A model generated the notes under the pieces. It was not told the DNA's origin. It saw only the letters and a list, made by a program, of their open reading frames with translations, and made no database searches. The translations under genes were made by a program, and so were the position numbers. Below, piece after piece: positions 30,287 to 38,347 of a DNA stretch of 38,347 bases (positions are counted from its first letter, which is position 1; every line of letters begins with the position of its first letter). The DNA lies in NCBI RefSeq assembly GCF_014696615.1, contig NZ_JACJQJ010000078.1:1-38347 (forward strand), given 5' to 3'. This DNA comes from Nostoc linckia FACHB-104 (GTDB taxonomy: Bacteria > Cyanobacteriota > Cyanobacteriia > Cyanobacteriales > Nostocaceae).

Positions 30287-32734
30287 CTAAGCAACAATTC
30301 CCGAGAATTCCCAGCGATAACTTCCCCCATCATCAGTAAAACCTTTCTCGCCCACACCTACTAGTTCCACAATCACTTCTCTTTGTGGTTGTGTCCAATT
30401 TCCTTCACGTTGATTAATTTCCACAAATGTTTGATTTGCTTGGGTAGATACAGTGATTTTTCTTAAGGAATAATTCTGATTTTCCGCATCGTTTTTACCA
30501 TCATCTTCAAACAAAATATATTCGTTATTCCCTGGCCAAATTCGTAAATGTAATTCGTTCATTGGCTGTTCATCTACATATTGCGTCACAGGTTGCATGG
30601 GGATAATTGCACCACCCCGAACAAAAAGCGGCATTTTTTCTAATGGTGCATGGGTGAGAATATGGGTAGGGCCTTGATAACGCTCATTACTCCACCAGTC
30701 ATACCAAGTGCCAGCAGGTAAATAAACAGCACGATATTCCACCCCAGGGCGATAAATTGGTGCCGCCATCAGCGAAGCTCCCAGCAAAACCTGATCGTAG
30801 AGCGTGTAGGTTGTGCGATCGCTCGGAAAATGATAAAGTAGGGGTCTTAAAATCGGAGCGCCTGTTTGTGCCGCTTCCCAGAAAAGATTGTAGATATAAG
30901 GCAATAGCTGATAACGCAGATTAATATATTCTCGACAGATATTTTCTGTGCGATCGCCAAATACCCAAGGCTCATGACGCGCCGTAGACATCGCCGAATG
31001 TCCCCGCATCAGTGGGTACAACATCCCCACCTGCATCCACCGCGCGAATAACTCCGCCGTCGCATTCCCCGCAAACCCCCCAATATCGCAACCCACAAAC
31101 CCCACACCCGAAAGCCCCATATTACAGAGCATCGGTAGCGACATTTCCAAATGCTCCCACAATGAATGGTTATCCCCCATCCACACCGAAGACCAACGCT
31201 GTACACCCGCATAACCCGAACGTGTCAACACAAACGAACGCTCTTTAGCCCGATGACGCTGCAACCCCTCAGCACAAGCCCTCGCCATCATCAACCCATA
31301 CAAATTATGCACCTCTAAATGAGTCACACCAATTTTAGATTTTAGATTTTGGATTTTGGATTGAAAATTCCCCCCTGCTCCCTGCTCCCTGCTCCCCTGC
31401 TCTTGCTCATCCCCCTGCGGCGCATCCAAAGGAAACCAAACCTTCTCCCCCCCATCGCCAAAGGGGCGATTATCGATAGCAGGTTCATTCATATCATTCC
31501 AAATTCCTGCTATCCCGATATCAGTCAAGCTTTTGTGTAAATCGCCCCACCACTGACGCACATCAGAACGTAAAAAATCGGGAAAAACAGATTTTTCCGG
31601 CCAAACATAGCCATGAAACAACCTACCATCGGCTTTACGCACAAAATAATCGTGATTTATCCCTTGATCGAAAACGTGATAATTCGCTTCCGGTTCATAC
31701 TTCACACCCGGATCGATAATTGTCACAGTTTTAAAACCGTCTTTAGCCAAATCGCTAACTAACTTTGCTGGATCGGGGAAACGTTGGGGACTCCAGGTAA
31801 AGACACGATAACCCCGCATATAGTCAATATCTAAATGGATGACATCGCAAGGAATTTGACGCTGGCGAAATTCTCGCGCCAGTTCGCGCACTACAGTTTC
31901 TGATTCGTAACTCCAGCGACATTGATGATAACCCAGCGCCCATTTTGGCGGTAATGGCATTCTCCCCGTTAGCTGCGTGTATGTACGCAAAATATCCGCA
32001 GGTTCCGGGCCATAAATAATATAGTAATCAAGCTCACCCCCGCGCGTTTCCATTTTCAAAACACCGGGTTTTTCCGCGCCGATATCAAACTGACTCCAAA
32101 AAGTTGTGTTAAAAAATATGCCATAACCCACATCTGGGCGCAAAGCCATAAAAAACGGAATGGCTTGGTACATTTCATCAGTCAGCGCATCGTAATCTAA
32201 AGCATCCGTCGTCCAATTAGTTTTAACTTCGCTGAGTTTATCGAGCAAACCTGTGCGTTCTCCAAACCCATAGAAATGCTCATCAGCAGCTATTTGCTTC
32301 CAAGCCGCAACAGCACCCAGCCGCCAACCCATCCCCATGTCCAAATTATCTTGAGCAAAGAGACGATTAGCTTTGTCAAAACAGACGATGCGACTCTCTT
32401 GTTTTTGTACGCAAACACGAATTTGTTAAGTAGTAATTTCTACTGCTGCTTCCGTATCTTGCACCTCAAAAGGAAATGTCGGCCATTGCGAATCATCCAA
32501 CGCCACCGCCCAAGAACGACGAGGTATAAATTCGCCATTAGGTGCAAGCCGAACTCGCAGCAAATTGGGTGCAAGTATACTGATTTTCAGACGGGAATTA
32601 CCACAGTCAAAATCAATAGTGCGATCGCCTTTGGCGCTGCGCTCTGCGCGATCGCTCCAATTTACAACTTGTACACTACCAATAGTTATCCAAGGTTGGT
32701 TAGTTGTGGGTAATTTTCCAAAATATTGTGGCAT
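30287..32734 (-). pseudogene. GH31 alpha-glucosidase, interrupted by one in-frame TAA
   Basis: One continuous frame of 815 codons, from ATG at 32734 to 30287, is broken only by a TAA at 32426-32428. Before it lie 102 codons (MPQYFGKLPT...AAVEITT); after it the same frame goes on with QIRVCVQKQESRIVCFDKAN into the catalytic part, normal for the N-terminal sandwich of GH31. An internal ATG at 32344 could start a 685-residue product lacking most of that domain. GH31 features are intact: nucleophile Asp in GIWNDMNEP (31493-31495), probable acid/base Asp in WMGDNHSLWEH (31172-31174), and HFYGFGERTG. The enzyme would cleave terminal alpha-glucosyl residues from maltodextrins or glycogen. At 31333-31410 a repeat adds about 26 low-complexity residues in frame. 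It may be inactive, or the TAA may be a sequencing error. Confidence 0.85.
31333..31410. repeat. Intergenic-type repeats inside the GH31 frame
   Basis: TTTTAGATTTTAGATTTTGG and three CTCCCTG heptamers lie within the GH31 coding region. They encode a low-complexity insert (EQGSREQGAGG then NFQSKIQNLKSKI) between LDAPQGDEQ and GVTHLEVHNLYG. The same repeat types are otherwise found between genes. Confidence 0.8.
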
Positions 32735-33389
32735 GGGGACTGCACATTTTATATTTCCTTATTTATGTTTTATTTGGAATATTTAGTATTATAAAAAGTC
32801 CAGCATAAGCTGATACGCACCTAAATCAAATATTCTGGCGTTAGGACTGTCAAGGGTCAATCGTCCAGGGTCAAAGGCTAGCTTAGACTTTGGACTCTTG
32901 AACGCCAGTTGCTTCAAGTCGGCAAAGCCGCCCAACGCACTGGCTCCTTTTGACAACCTCAGTGCGAAATATACAATTTAAATGCATAACAGCTTATCAT
33001 TCTTAATGGAAAATCAATAGATGATTAATGTTTAGTTAAATTTTCCTGTTATTTAATAAAAATATTTGATAATTAGTGAGAAGCTGCGAATTCCAAATAT
33101 AACTTGTTAATACTATGTTTGCACTTAGCATAACCATCTGATGAATAAAATTTTATTCCTGTAATCATCAATAAAAAATACGATGAATTTATTTAATGAG
33201 GTTACTTGCAATTTGTAGCGAATAAATCTCCACAAAAGCAGATTTGCGCTTCTATCGCAGTGTAGATACGTAATAAATCAATAAAAGTTTAAACTATTAT
33301 ATTAAGAATGCGCTGGAAGTAACTTTTCAAGTAAGTTCTGGTAAGGGTCGAAGATATACGAAGGCCTAGGAAGACAAGGAAAAATTTAG
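32735..33389. other. Intergenic stretch, no gene seen
   Basis: This contains the GH31 promoter side. A repeat-like patch at 32826-32940 (TCTGGCGTT...AACGCCAG, GGGTCAATCG, CGGCAAAGCCG) is followed by A/T-rich DNA from about 32970 to 33340 without open frames. Confidence 0.5.
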
Positions 33390-33554
33390 TTAGAAATTTT
33401 TCCTTGTACCTTTTCTTGAAATTAATTTTAAGAATGCATTTGCTGTGGGGTGGACAATCACTTCATTGACATCAATATTTTCCGCCTGACATAGAGCATA
33501 TAAAACTGCTTGAGCGATCGCACTTGAAATTTCGCCCATCAGTAATAAACACAT
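33390..33554 (-). pseudogene. C-terminal remnant of a short-chain dehydrogenase
   Basis: A 54-residue frame includes GEISSAIAQAVLYALCQAEN followed by IDVNEVIVHPTANAF. This is the C-terminal signature of classical SDR oxidoreductases of the YdfG type (typically IAxAVLYALxQPxxVxVNEIxIRPT). The Rossmann fold and the catalytic Tyr-x-x-x-Lys part are absent, and no upstream frame on this strand supplies them. It is best read as a decaying gene fragment. Confidence 0.6.
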
Positions 33555-33723
33555 ATCTGTGTTTTTGTCAATGTATAAATTATCTCATTGCTGAATTAAC
33601 TACAGAAGTATAGCCATTGTATGATGGCTTTGACAGCTTATTCGCTAATTTCCCCAAATTTTGCATAAGTTACGCCCAGGGAGAAATATCTTTCAATATG
33701 TCATCTCAGTCATAGCTACAGCC

Positions 33724-36700
33724 ATGCATCTTGAAAGCAACCTTTTAATAGATCGCAATTATTCCAATTTAAAAAGACACAACTGGCTTCAGTTGTTACT
33801 GTTCTGTAGTGCCCTAGTACTAACAAGCACATCTGTTCGCGCTCAGATTACTCCAGACAATACCTTAGAAGCAGAAAGTTCTCTTGTTAGACCTGATATT
33901 TTGATTAATGGCGCAAATGGCGATCTCATTGAAGGTGGTGCTAGGCGAGGAAGCAATCTTTTTCACAGCTTCAGTCAATTCAATATTAATGATGGGCAAA
34001 GAGTTTACTTCGCCAACCCCAATGGAGTTGAGAATATTTTAACAAGGGTGACTGGTGGACAAGCTTCCAATATTTTCGGCATTTTAGGAACCCAAGGTAG
34101 TGCCAATCTCTTCTTAATCAACCCCAATGGCATTGTGTTTGGTGCTAATGCAAGGTTGGATGTTGGTGGTTCGTTTGTCGCCACAACAGCAAATGCAGTT
34201 CGCTTTGGCACAATAGGGAACTTCAGCGCTACTAATCCCGAAGCCCCACCCTTGTTAACTATCAAGCCTGATGCATTGTTATTTAACCAAATTACCAGGG
34301 GTGCGATCGCTAATAACTCCGTTGCGCCTTCTGGGTTAGATCCATCTTCTAGTTATCTTGCTCAGGGTTTGCGCGTACCCGATGGTAATAGTTTGCTGTT
34401 AGTAGGTGGCGACATCCAAATGGATGGCGGAAATTTATACGCTTTTGGTGGACGAGTCGAGTTAGGCGGTTTGGCTGCTGTGGGAACAGTGGGATTAAAT
34501 GCAGATGGAAAGAATCTAAATTTAAGTTTTCCCGAGGGTGTAGAAAGAAGTGATATTTTCCTCAGCAATGCTGCTTTAGTCAATGTCCTCGCAGGCGATC
34601 GCGGAACTATTGCGATAAATGCTCGGAATTTAGACATGACAAATGGAAGTACGCTGTATGCAGGCATAGCGAATGGGATAAGTTCTGATAGCAGTCAGGC
34701 AGGAAATATTGATATCAATGCCAGCGTTGCCATCAATCTTAACAATGAAAGTGGGATTGTGAATTATTTACAACAACAAGCAAAAGGACAGGGCGGCAAT
34801 ATCAATCTTAGAACTAGCAAGTTATTACTTCAAGGTGGATCGGGAATAGTCGTTGTGACATTCGGTGAAGGTAAAGCAGGTTCTTTAACTGTTGATGCTG
34901 AAGATATACAACTGATTGGTGAATATAACACCTTGTTATCTTACACGCGGTCAACAGGGGATGCAGGAAATTTGACAATCAAAACTAATTCCTTGCTCGT
35001 CAAAGATGGGGCACAAGTAGCTAGTACTACATTGGGCGTAGGCAAGGGAGGTTTGTTGACTGTTGATGCTAAAGATGTGCAACTCATTGGTAGAACCGCT
35101 GACGATCAAGCTCCCAGTGGCTTGATTACTGGCTCACAGCGCAACTCAACAGGGGATGCAGGAAATGTGATACTGAAAACCAATTCCTTGCTGATCAAAG
35201 ATGGAGCACAAATATTTGCTGGTACATTTGGTGCAGGTAAAGGGGGTTCTGTAGCTATTGAAGCTCAAGACGTGCAACTTATTGGTACAGGTGCTAATAC
35301 CCGCTTAGGCAGTGGCATTCTTGCTTCCTCAATCCCAAACTCCACAGGGGACACGGGAAATATAACCATAAAAACTGATTCCTTATTAGTCAAAGATGGG
35401 TCACAAGTATTAATTAGTACATTTGGTGCAGGTAAGGGAGGTTTGTTGAGTGTTGAAGCTCAAGATGTACAACTCATTGGTACCAGTGCTGATAATAGGG
35501 TTCCCAGTGGCTTGTTAGCTGCCACAACAGAAACCTCCACAGGGGATGCGGGAAGTTTGACATTGAAAACTAATTTCTTGCTAGTTAAAGATGGGGCAGT
35601 AGTGAGTGGTTCTACCTTTGGCGACGGCAATGGGGGTTCGTTAAACATTGAGGCTCAAGACGTGCAACTCATTGGTACAAGGCCTGATGGTCAGATTGGC
35701 GGCGGCTTGTTTACTTCTTCATCCTCTCAAGGAAATGCTGGAAATTTGACATTGAAAACTAACTCCTTACTAGTCAAAGATGGAGCAGTAGTGAATGCTG
35801 CTACCTTTGATGAAGGTAAGGGAGGTTCTTTAGCTATTGAAGCTCAAAATGTGCAACTTATTGGTACCAGCGCTGATGGTCGAGTTAGCGGTTTGTTCGC
35901 TTCCACAGAGTCAACAGAGGATGCAGGAGACTTGACATTAAAAACTGATTCCTTACTAGTTAAAGATGGGGCACAAATATTTACTGGTACATTTAGTCCA
36001 GGTAAGGGTGGTTCTTTAACTATTAATGCCTCAAATCTGGTAGAAGTTATCGGTAGCTCGACAAATGATGCGTTTATTAGTTTTATCGGTACATCTACAA
36101 ATAGTTCTGGTGATGCTGGCAATTTAACCTTGAATGCCAGACGCTTAAATGTTCTTGGTGGTGGTTCTGTGGCAGCAGATACATCACAAACAAGTACCGG
36201 TAGCGGCGGTAATTTGGTCATTAATGTTCAAGATGCGGTACAAGTAACAGGAATTTCTACCATAAATGAGTTTCCCAGTTCTCTGTCCGTTCGCAGTCGC
36301 GGTCAAGGAAAGGCGGGAAATCTGACTGTGAACTCATCACGCATCAGCGTTAAAGACCAAGGCACAATCAATGCCGAATCTTTTGCCGTTGATGGTGGGA
36401 ACATTACACTTAACACTGATTTACTGCTGCTGCGGCGTGGTGCTAACGTTTCCGCCACCGCAGGCATTAACCAAGGTGCGGGAAACGGCGGTAACATTAC
36501 GATTAATACTACTGCGATCGCAGCTGTTGCCAAAGAAAACAGTGATATCCGCGCAAATGCTTTTACAGGTAATGGTGGTAACGTCACCATCAACACCGAA
36601 GGATTATTTGGTATCCTCCCAGCTTCCTTACCAACCGACCAAAGTGAAATTACTGCCAGTTCGGAATTAGGAGTGCAAGGACAAATTGACATCAATCAAC

Positions 36701-37095
36701 CAGAACTGCAACGCACCCAGGGAATAATCGAACTGCCCTCTACTATCATTGATGCTAGTACTAAATTTGCTCAAGTTTGTCCTCAAGGCCCAAATGCCAA
36801 ACCCCTAGGAAAATTTATCATTACTGGACGCGGTAGTTTACCCCCTAGTACTTTCGAGCCAATGACAGGTACTTTCAACTTAGTTGAACTAGCAACATTG
36901 GATGGCAAAAGTTCCCCAAACGCACGAATAGAAGAAGAAATCACAAGTTTAGATATTGATTCCAGTTCACAGACTATGATCGAAGCGCAAGGATGGATCA
37001 GAACTGCGGATGGTCAAATTGCACTTATAGCAGGGGTACCGGGTGATGTATCCAACTCTTCCATGATTACTGCCTTATGTCCAGTTTCTTCGTAA
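33724..37095 (+). CDS. TPS-type secreted adhesin (filamentous haemagglutinin N-terminal domain)
   Basis: About 1123 residues from the ATG at 33724 (an in-frame TTG at 33661 would add 21). A basic segment and a hydrophobic core (WLQLLLFCSALVLTSTSVRAQ) form a signal peptide cut after VRA. The next 150 residues are the TPS secretion domain, with the hallmarks FANPNGVENILTRVTGG and LINPNGIVFGANARLDVGG. The rest is a predicted beta-helix of Gly/Asp/Asn-rich repeats. Six copies of a unit of about 65 residues lie at 34990-36060 (core S-LLVKDGAQ, GKGGSL.IEAQDVQLIG, STGDAGNLTLKTN). The C-terminus (VCPQGPNAKPLGKFIITGRG) is typical of cyanobacterial members. Secretion needs a TpsB outer-membrane partner, not present in this window. 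The likely role is surface adhesion or the extracellular matrix. Confidence 0.88.
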   Translation: MHLESNLLIDRNYSNLKRHNWLQLLLFCSALVLTSTSVRAQITPDNTLEAESSLVRPDILINGANGDLIEGGARRGSNLFHSFSQFNINDGQRVYFANPNGVENILTRVTGGQASNIFGILGTQGSANLFLINPNGIVFGANARLDVGGSFVATTANAVRFGTIGNFSATNPEAPPLLTIKPDALLFNQITRGAIANNSVAPSGLDPSSSYLAQGLRVPDGNSLLLVGGDIQMDGGNLYAFGGRVELGGLAAVGTVGLNADGKNLNLSFPEGVERSDIFLSNAALVNVLAGDRGTIAINARNLDMTNGSTLYAGIANGISSDSSQAGNIDINASVAINLNNESGIVNYLQQQAKGQGGNINLRTSKLLLQGGSGIVVVTFGEGKAGSLTVDAEDIQLIGEYNTLLSYTRSTGDAGNLTIKTNSLLVKDGAQVASTTLGVGKGGLLTVDAKDVQLIGRTADDQAPSGLITGSQRNSTGDAGNVILKTNSLLIKDGAQIFAGTFGAGKGGSVAIEAQDVQLIGTGANTRLGSGILASSIPNSTGDTGNITIKTDSLLVKDGSQVLISTFGAGKGGLLSVEAQDVQLIGTSADNRVPSGLLAATTETSTGDAGSLTLKTNFLLVKDGAVVSGSTFGDGNGGSLNIEAQDVQLIGTRPDGQIGGGLFTSSSSQGNAGNLTLKTNSLLVKDGAVVNAATFDEGKGGSLAIEAQNVQLIGTSADGRVSGLFASTESTEDAGDLTLKTDSLLVKDGAQIFTGTFSPGKGGSLTINASNLVEVIGSSTNDAFISFIGTSTNSSGDAGNLTLNARRLNVLGGGSVAADTSQTSTGSGGNLVINVQDAVQVTGISTINEFPSSLSVRSRGQGKAGNLTVNSSRISVKDQGTINAESFAVDGGNITLNTDLLLLRRGANVSATAGINQGAGNGGNITINTTAIAAVAKENSDIRANAFTGNGGNVTINTEGLFGILPASLPTDQSEITASSELGVQGQIDINQPELQRTQGIIELPSTIIDASTKFAQVCPQGPNAKPLGKFIITGRGSLPPSTFEPMTGTFNLVELATLDGKSSPNARIEEEITSLDIDSSSQTMIEAQGWIRTADGQIALIAGVPGDVSNSSMITALCPVSS
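34990..36060 (+). repeat. Six coding repeats of about 195 bp in the adhesin
   Basis: Units begin near 34990 and recur about every 190-200 bp with the core LLVKDGAQ, GAGKGGSL, AQDVQLIGT and STGDAGNLTLKTN. A more diverged copy precedes them from about 34815. DNA similarity between units is high enough for recombination to change the copy number. Confidence 0.8.
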
Positions 37096-37405
37096 GATAA
37101 AAATCCCATTTCTCTTTCATGCTTGGCTGTAACATTTGTTTTCTTGGGACTGCGGCCTTCACGATCTGTCTTTCCCCAAACATGATGTGATTCCTTATTA
37201 CCTGTTCCCTATTCTCTTGCTACGCAAGATAAATTTCTTGTCGGGGCACGGCACCAATAAGATAATTTGATATATCAAAAGATTATGGATGCCGTGCCCC
37301 TACCCATCTGTCGCGTTGTTTTTTTAAAATGCTAAATTTTCGCATCAAACCTGATTCTTATTTAAACAAGTATCATCACAGCCTAGTCAGTAGTTGCTAA
37401 ATTAC
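37096..37405. repeat. Intergenic region with diverged MITE-like copy
   Basis: From 37243 to 37329, GGGGCACGGC ... GCCGTGCCCC then TACCCATCTGTCGCG and a T-run match the family at 25351-25447, with a longer loop. The remainder has no open frame of note. Confidence 0.6.
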
Positions 37406-37567
37406 TCAATTATCTTTCTCCGGTGCTTCAGTTTTTAAAGAGCGAATTAATTCCCGAATCACATCAGTAGCCGGTCTACCCGTGACAGCGCAATATTTTT
37501 CAAGTTTCTCGGCTTCGTTGGATGTGAGATTAATTGTGATGCGTTTAACAGCCCATCTTTTATTCAT
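37406..37567 (-). CDS. Small ribbon-helix-helix (CopG/Arc-type) protein, 53 aa
   Basis: An ATG at 37567 opens a 53-residue frame ending in TGA. The sequence has a short basic beta strand (WAVKRITINL), then helix A (TSNEAEKLEKYCAVTG), a turn with the typical RP/RPATD, and helix B (VIRELIRSLKTEAP). This is the ribbon-helix-helix DNA-binding fold seen in CopG-type regulators and many antitoxins. No toxin gene is adjacent on this strand, so an antitoxin role is not supported; a small transcriptional regulator is more likely. The next 700 bp upstream are gene-free. Confidence 0.75.
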   Translation of the reverse strand: MNKRWAVKRITINLTSNEAEKLEKYCAVTGRPATDVIRELIRSLKTEAPEKDN

Positions 37568-38290
37568 AATTTTAGGCAAGCAATAGTTGGAATCTACTCT
37601 TCAAATATCAATCACTTAGAGTGTTACTACAATGATATAAATCAGCATATTTAATTTAAGTAGTGATGAAGATAGTACTATTTGTTTCTAAGTAGAAGTA
37701 AAGAAGTAAGTAAGTTGGAAGAGTATAAATTTTATCTATTTTTTAAGAGATAAATTGTGAAAGAATGGTAAAAGATATATGTAAATATTGCAAAATTAAA
37801 TAAAGTTTTAAAAAACTAACTCTAATACCGACTAAGTCCAGATAGAGGTAATAGGAACCTCAAATTTGGGAAACGGCTTGATAAAGGTTTTTTTGTTAGT
37901 AGTAACGCTAATCGCCCTGCGATCGCAAATTTATTTCCTATTCCTGACGATATCTGCTTAGGAAGGTAACAAAGAAGAAATCCAATACTGCTCGGTTAAG
38001 GATTTTCAACTCGGAATTTGGTTTGGGGAAAAGGTGTACCCCTGCGGGGAAGCAAGCTACGCGTAGCGTCTCCGCAGGAGAAAGGGTAAGGGTTAAAGGT
38101 TTTTTCTTGCCCCTTTTGCCCTTAACCGACAAGTATTGAGAAGAAATCTGGGTATAGTGCATATTTACAAAAATCGAATCTGACTCTTATAAAAGTTAAG
38201 TTTTTCATATCTGCAATCTTGACTGCAAATTTGTAGAAATTACTTTAGGGACTTCCAGAAAATAAATTATCCCCTTCTCATAGTGGCAGA
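37568..38290. other. Intergenic stretch with one dispersed repeat
   Basis: A/T-rich DNA without convincing genes. A frame at 37938-38162 on the minus strand is produced by reading through the dispersed repeat at 38038-38083 and is not considered real. Confidence 0.5.
38038..38083. repeat. Dispersed repeat, copy 2 (GCGGGGAAGCAAGCTACG type)
   Basis: Nearly identical to 4488-4534, with TACGCGTA in place of TACGTGTA and TCTCCGCAGG in place of TCTTTGCAGG. Confidence 0.8.
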
Positions 38291-38347
38291 TTATTCCTCC
38301 TCAGCTTCTTCTGCATACACAGCGTTCGCGTAGCGTCCCGCAGGGAT
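38291..38347 (-). CDS. C-terminal tail of a gene running off the right edge
   Basis: The minus strand reads IPAGRYANAVYAEEAEEE then TAA, open to the window edge. The acidic end looks like a real protein tail, but the first part is encoded by a piece of the dispersed repeat (GCGTAGCGTCCCGCAGG), so the repeat may have extended the gene. No family can be named from 18 residues. Confidence 0.35.
   Translation of the reverse strand: MPAGRYANAVYAEEAEEE

Noticed and set aside
37406-37567. Toxin-antitoxin pair
   Set aside because: The RHH protein looks antitoxin-like, but no toxin frame overlaps or follows it within the gene-free flanks.
37938-38162. Minus-strand frame of 74 codons
   Set aside because: Its centre is the dispersed repeat 38038-38083 (reading ETLRVACFPAGV, which also appears opposite copy 1), so it is a repeat artefact.

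Overview
The window looks like chromosomal DNA of a filamentous, probably heterocyst-forming cyanobacterium (Nostoc, Calothrix or Tolypothrix type). The evidence is the dense GCGATCGC (HIP1) octamers, a phycobiliprotein lyase, a cyanobacteriochrome-type kinase, GUN4-domain proteins, a TPS-type adhesin, and intergenic spaces filled with 7-bp tandem repeats and palindromic repeats typical of Nostocales. No tRNA, rRNA or CRISPR array was seen.

Layout. 0.2-5.2 kb: a saccharopine dehydrogenase-like oxidoreductase, a small heat-shock protein with a clear intrinsic terminator, a DUF1499 protein, the ribosome-rescue hydrolase ArfB, an NblB-like HEAT protein and a CpcS/CpeS-type bilin lyase. 5.5-9.6 kb: a compact signalling operon made of a histidine kinase whose GAF domain carries both cysteines of a DXCF cyanobacteriochrome, an Rcp1-like response regulator overlapping it by 4 bp, and a REC-PAS-PAS-kinase-REC hybrid. 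9.7-16.0 kb: a CPA1 antiporter, a PAS-LuxR regulator, a DUF4168 protein, DNA polymerase III delta, a small RIO/APH-like kinase, an unknown 171-aa protein and a stand-alone GUN4 protein. 16.1-19.2 kb: an Mn/Zn ABC importer, with permease and ATPase divergent from the binding lipoprotein.

19.3-22.5 kb is a repeat-rich zone. An IS50/Tn5-like IS4-family element (19445-20930, 9-bp target duplication) sits in the tip of a palindromic repeat, which itself lies between the arms of a MITE-like repeat. An orphan 141-aa gene and an 84-bp tandem repeat follow. 22.5-29.8 kb holds a membrane-anchored NACHT-GUN4 protein, a 136-bp MITE with a 10-bp target duplication, and a 1300-aa membrane hybrid kinase. 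30.3-32.7 kb is a GH31 alpha-glucosidase frame broken by one in-frame TAA. 33.4-38.3 kb holds a short-chain dehydrogenase remnant, a large TPS-type adhesin with 65-residue repeats, a small ribbon-helix-helix protein missed by length cut-offs, and the tail of a gene running off the right edge.

The strongest points for a second look are: (1) the NACHT-GUN4 architecture, whose canonical GUN4 C-terminal motif lies just past the present stop codon in another frame; (2) the DXCF photoreceptor operon; (3) two genes (the metal-binding lipoprotein and GH31) that have apparently absorbed intergenic repeats in frame; (4) the nested mobile elements, with the transposase frame broken at an A5G5 run. Three single-site lesions (transposase, NACHT-GUN4, GH31) may be real decay, recoding or sequencing error; the sequence alone cannot decide.
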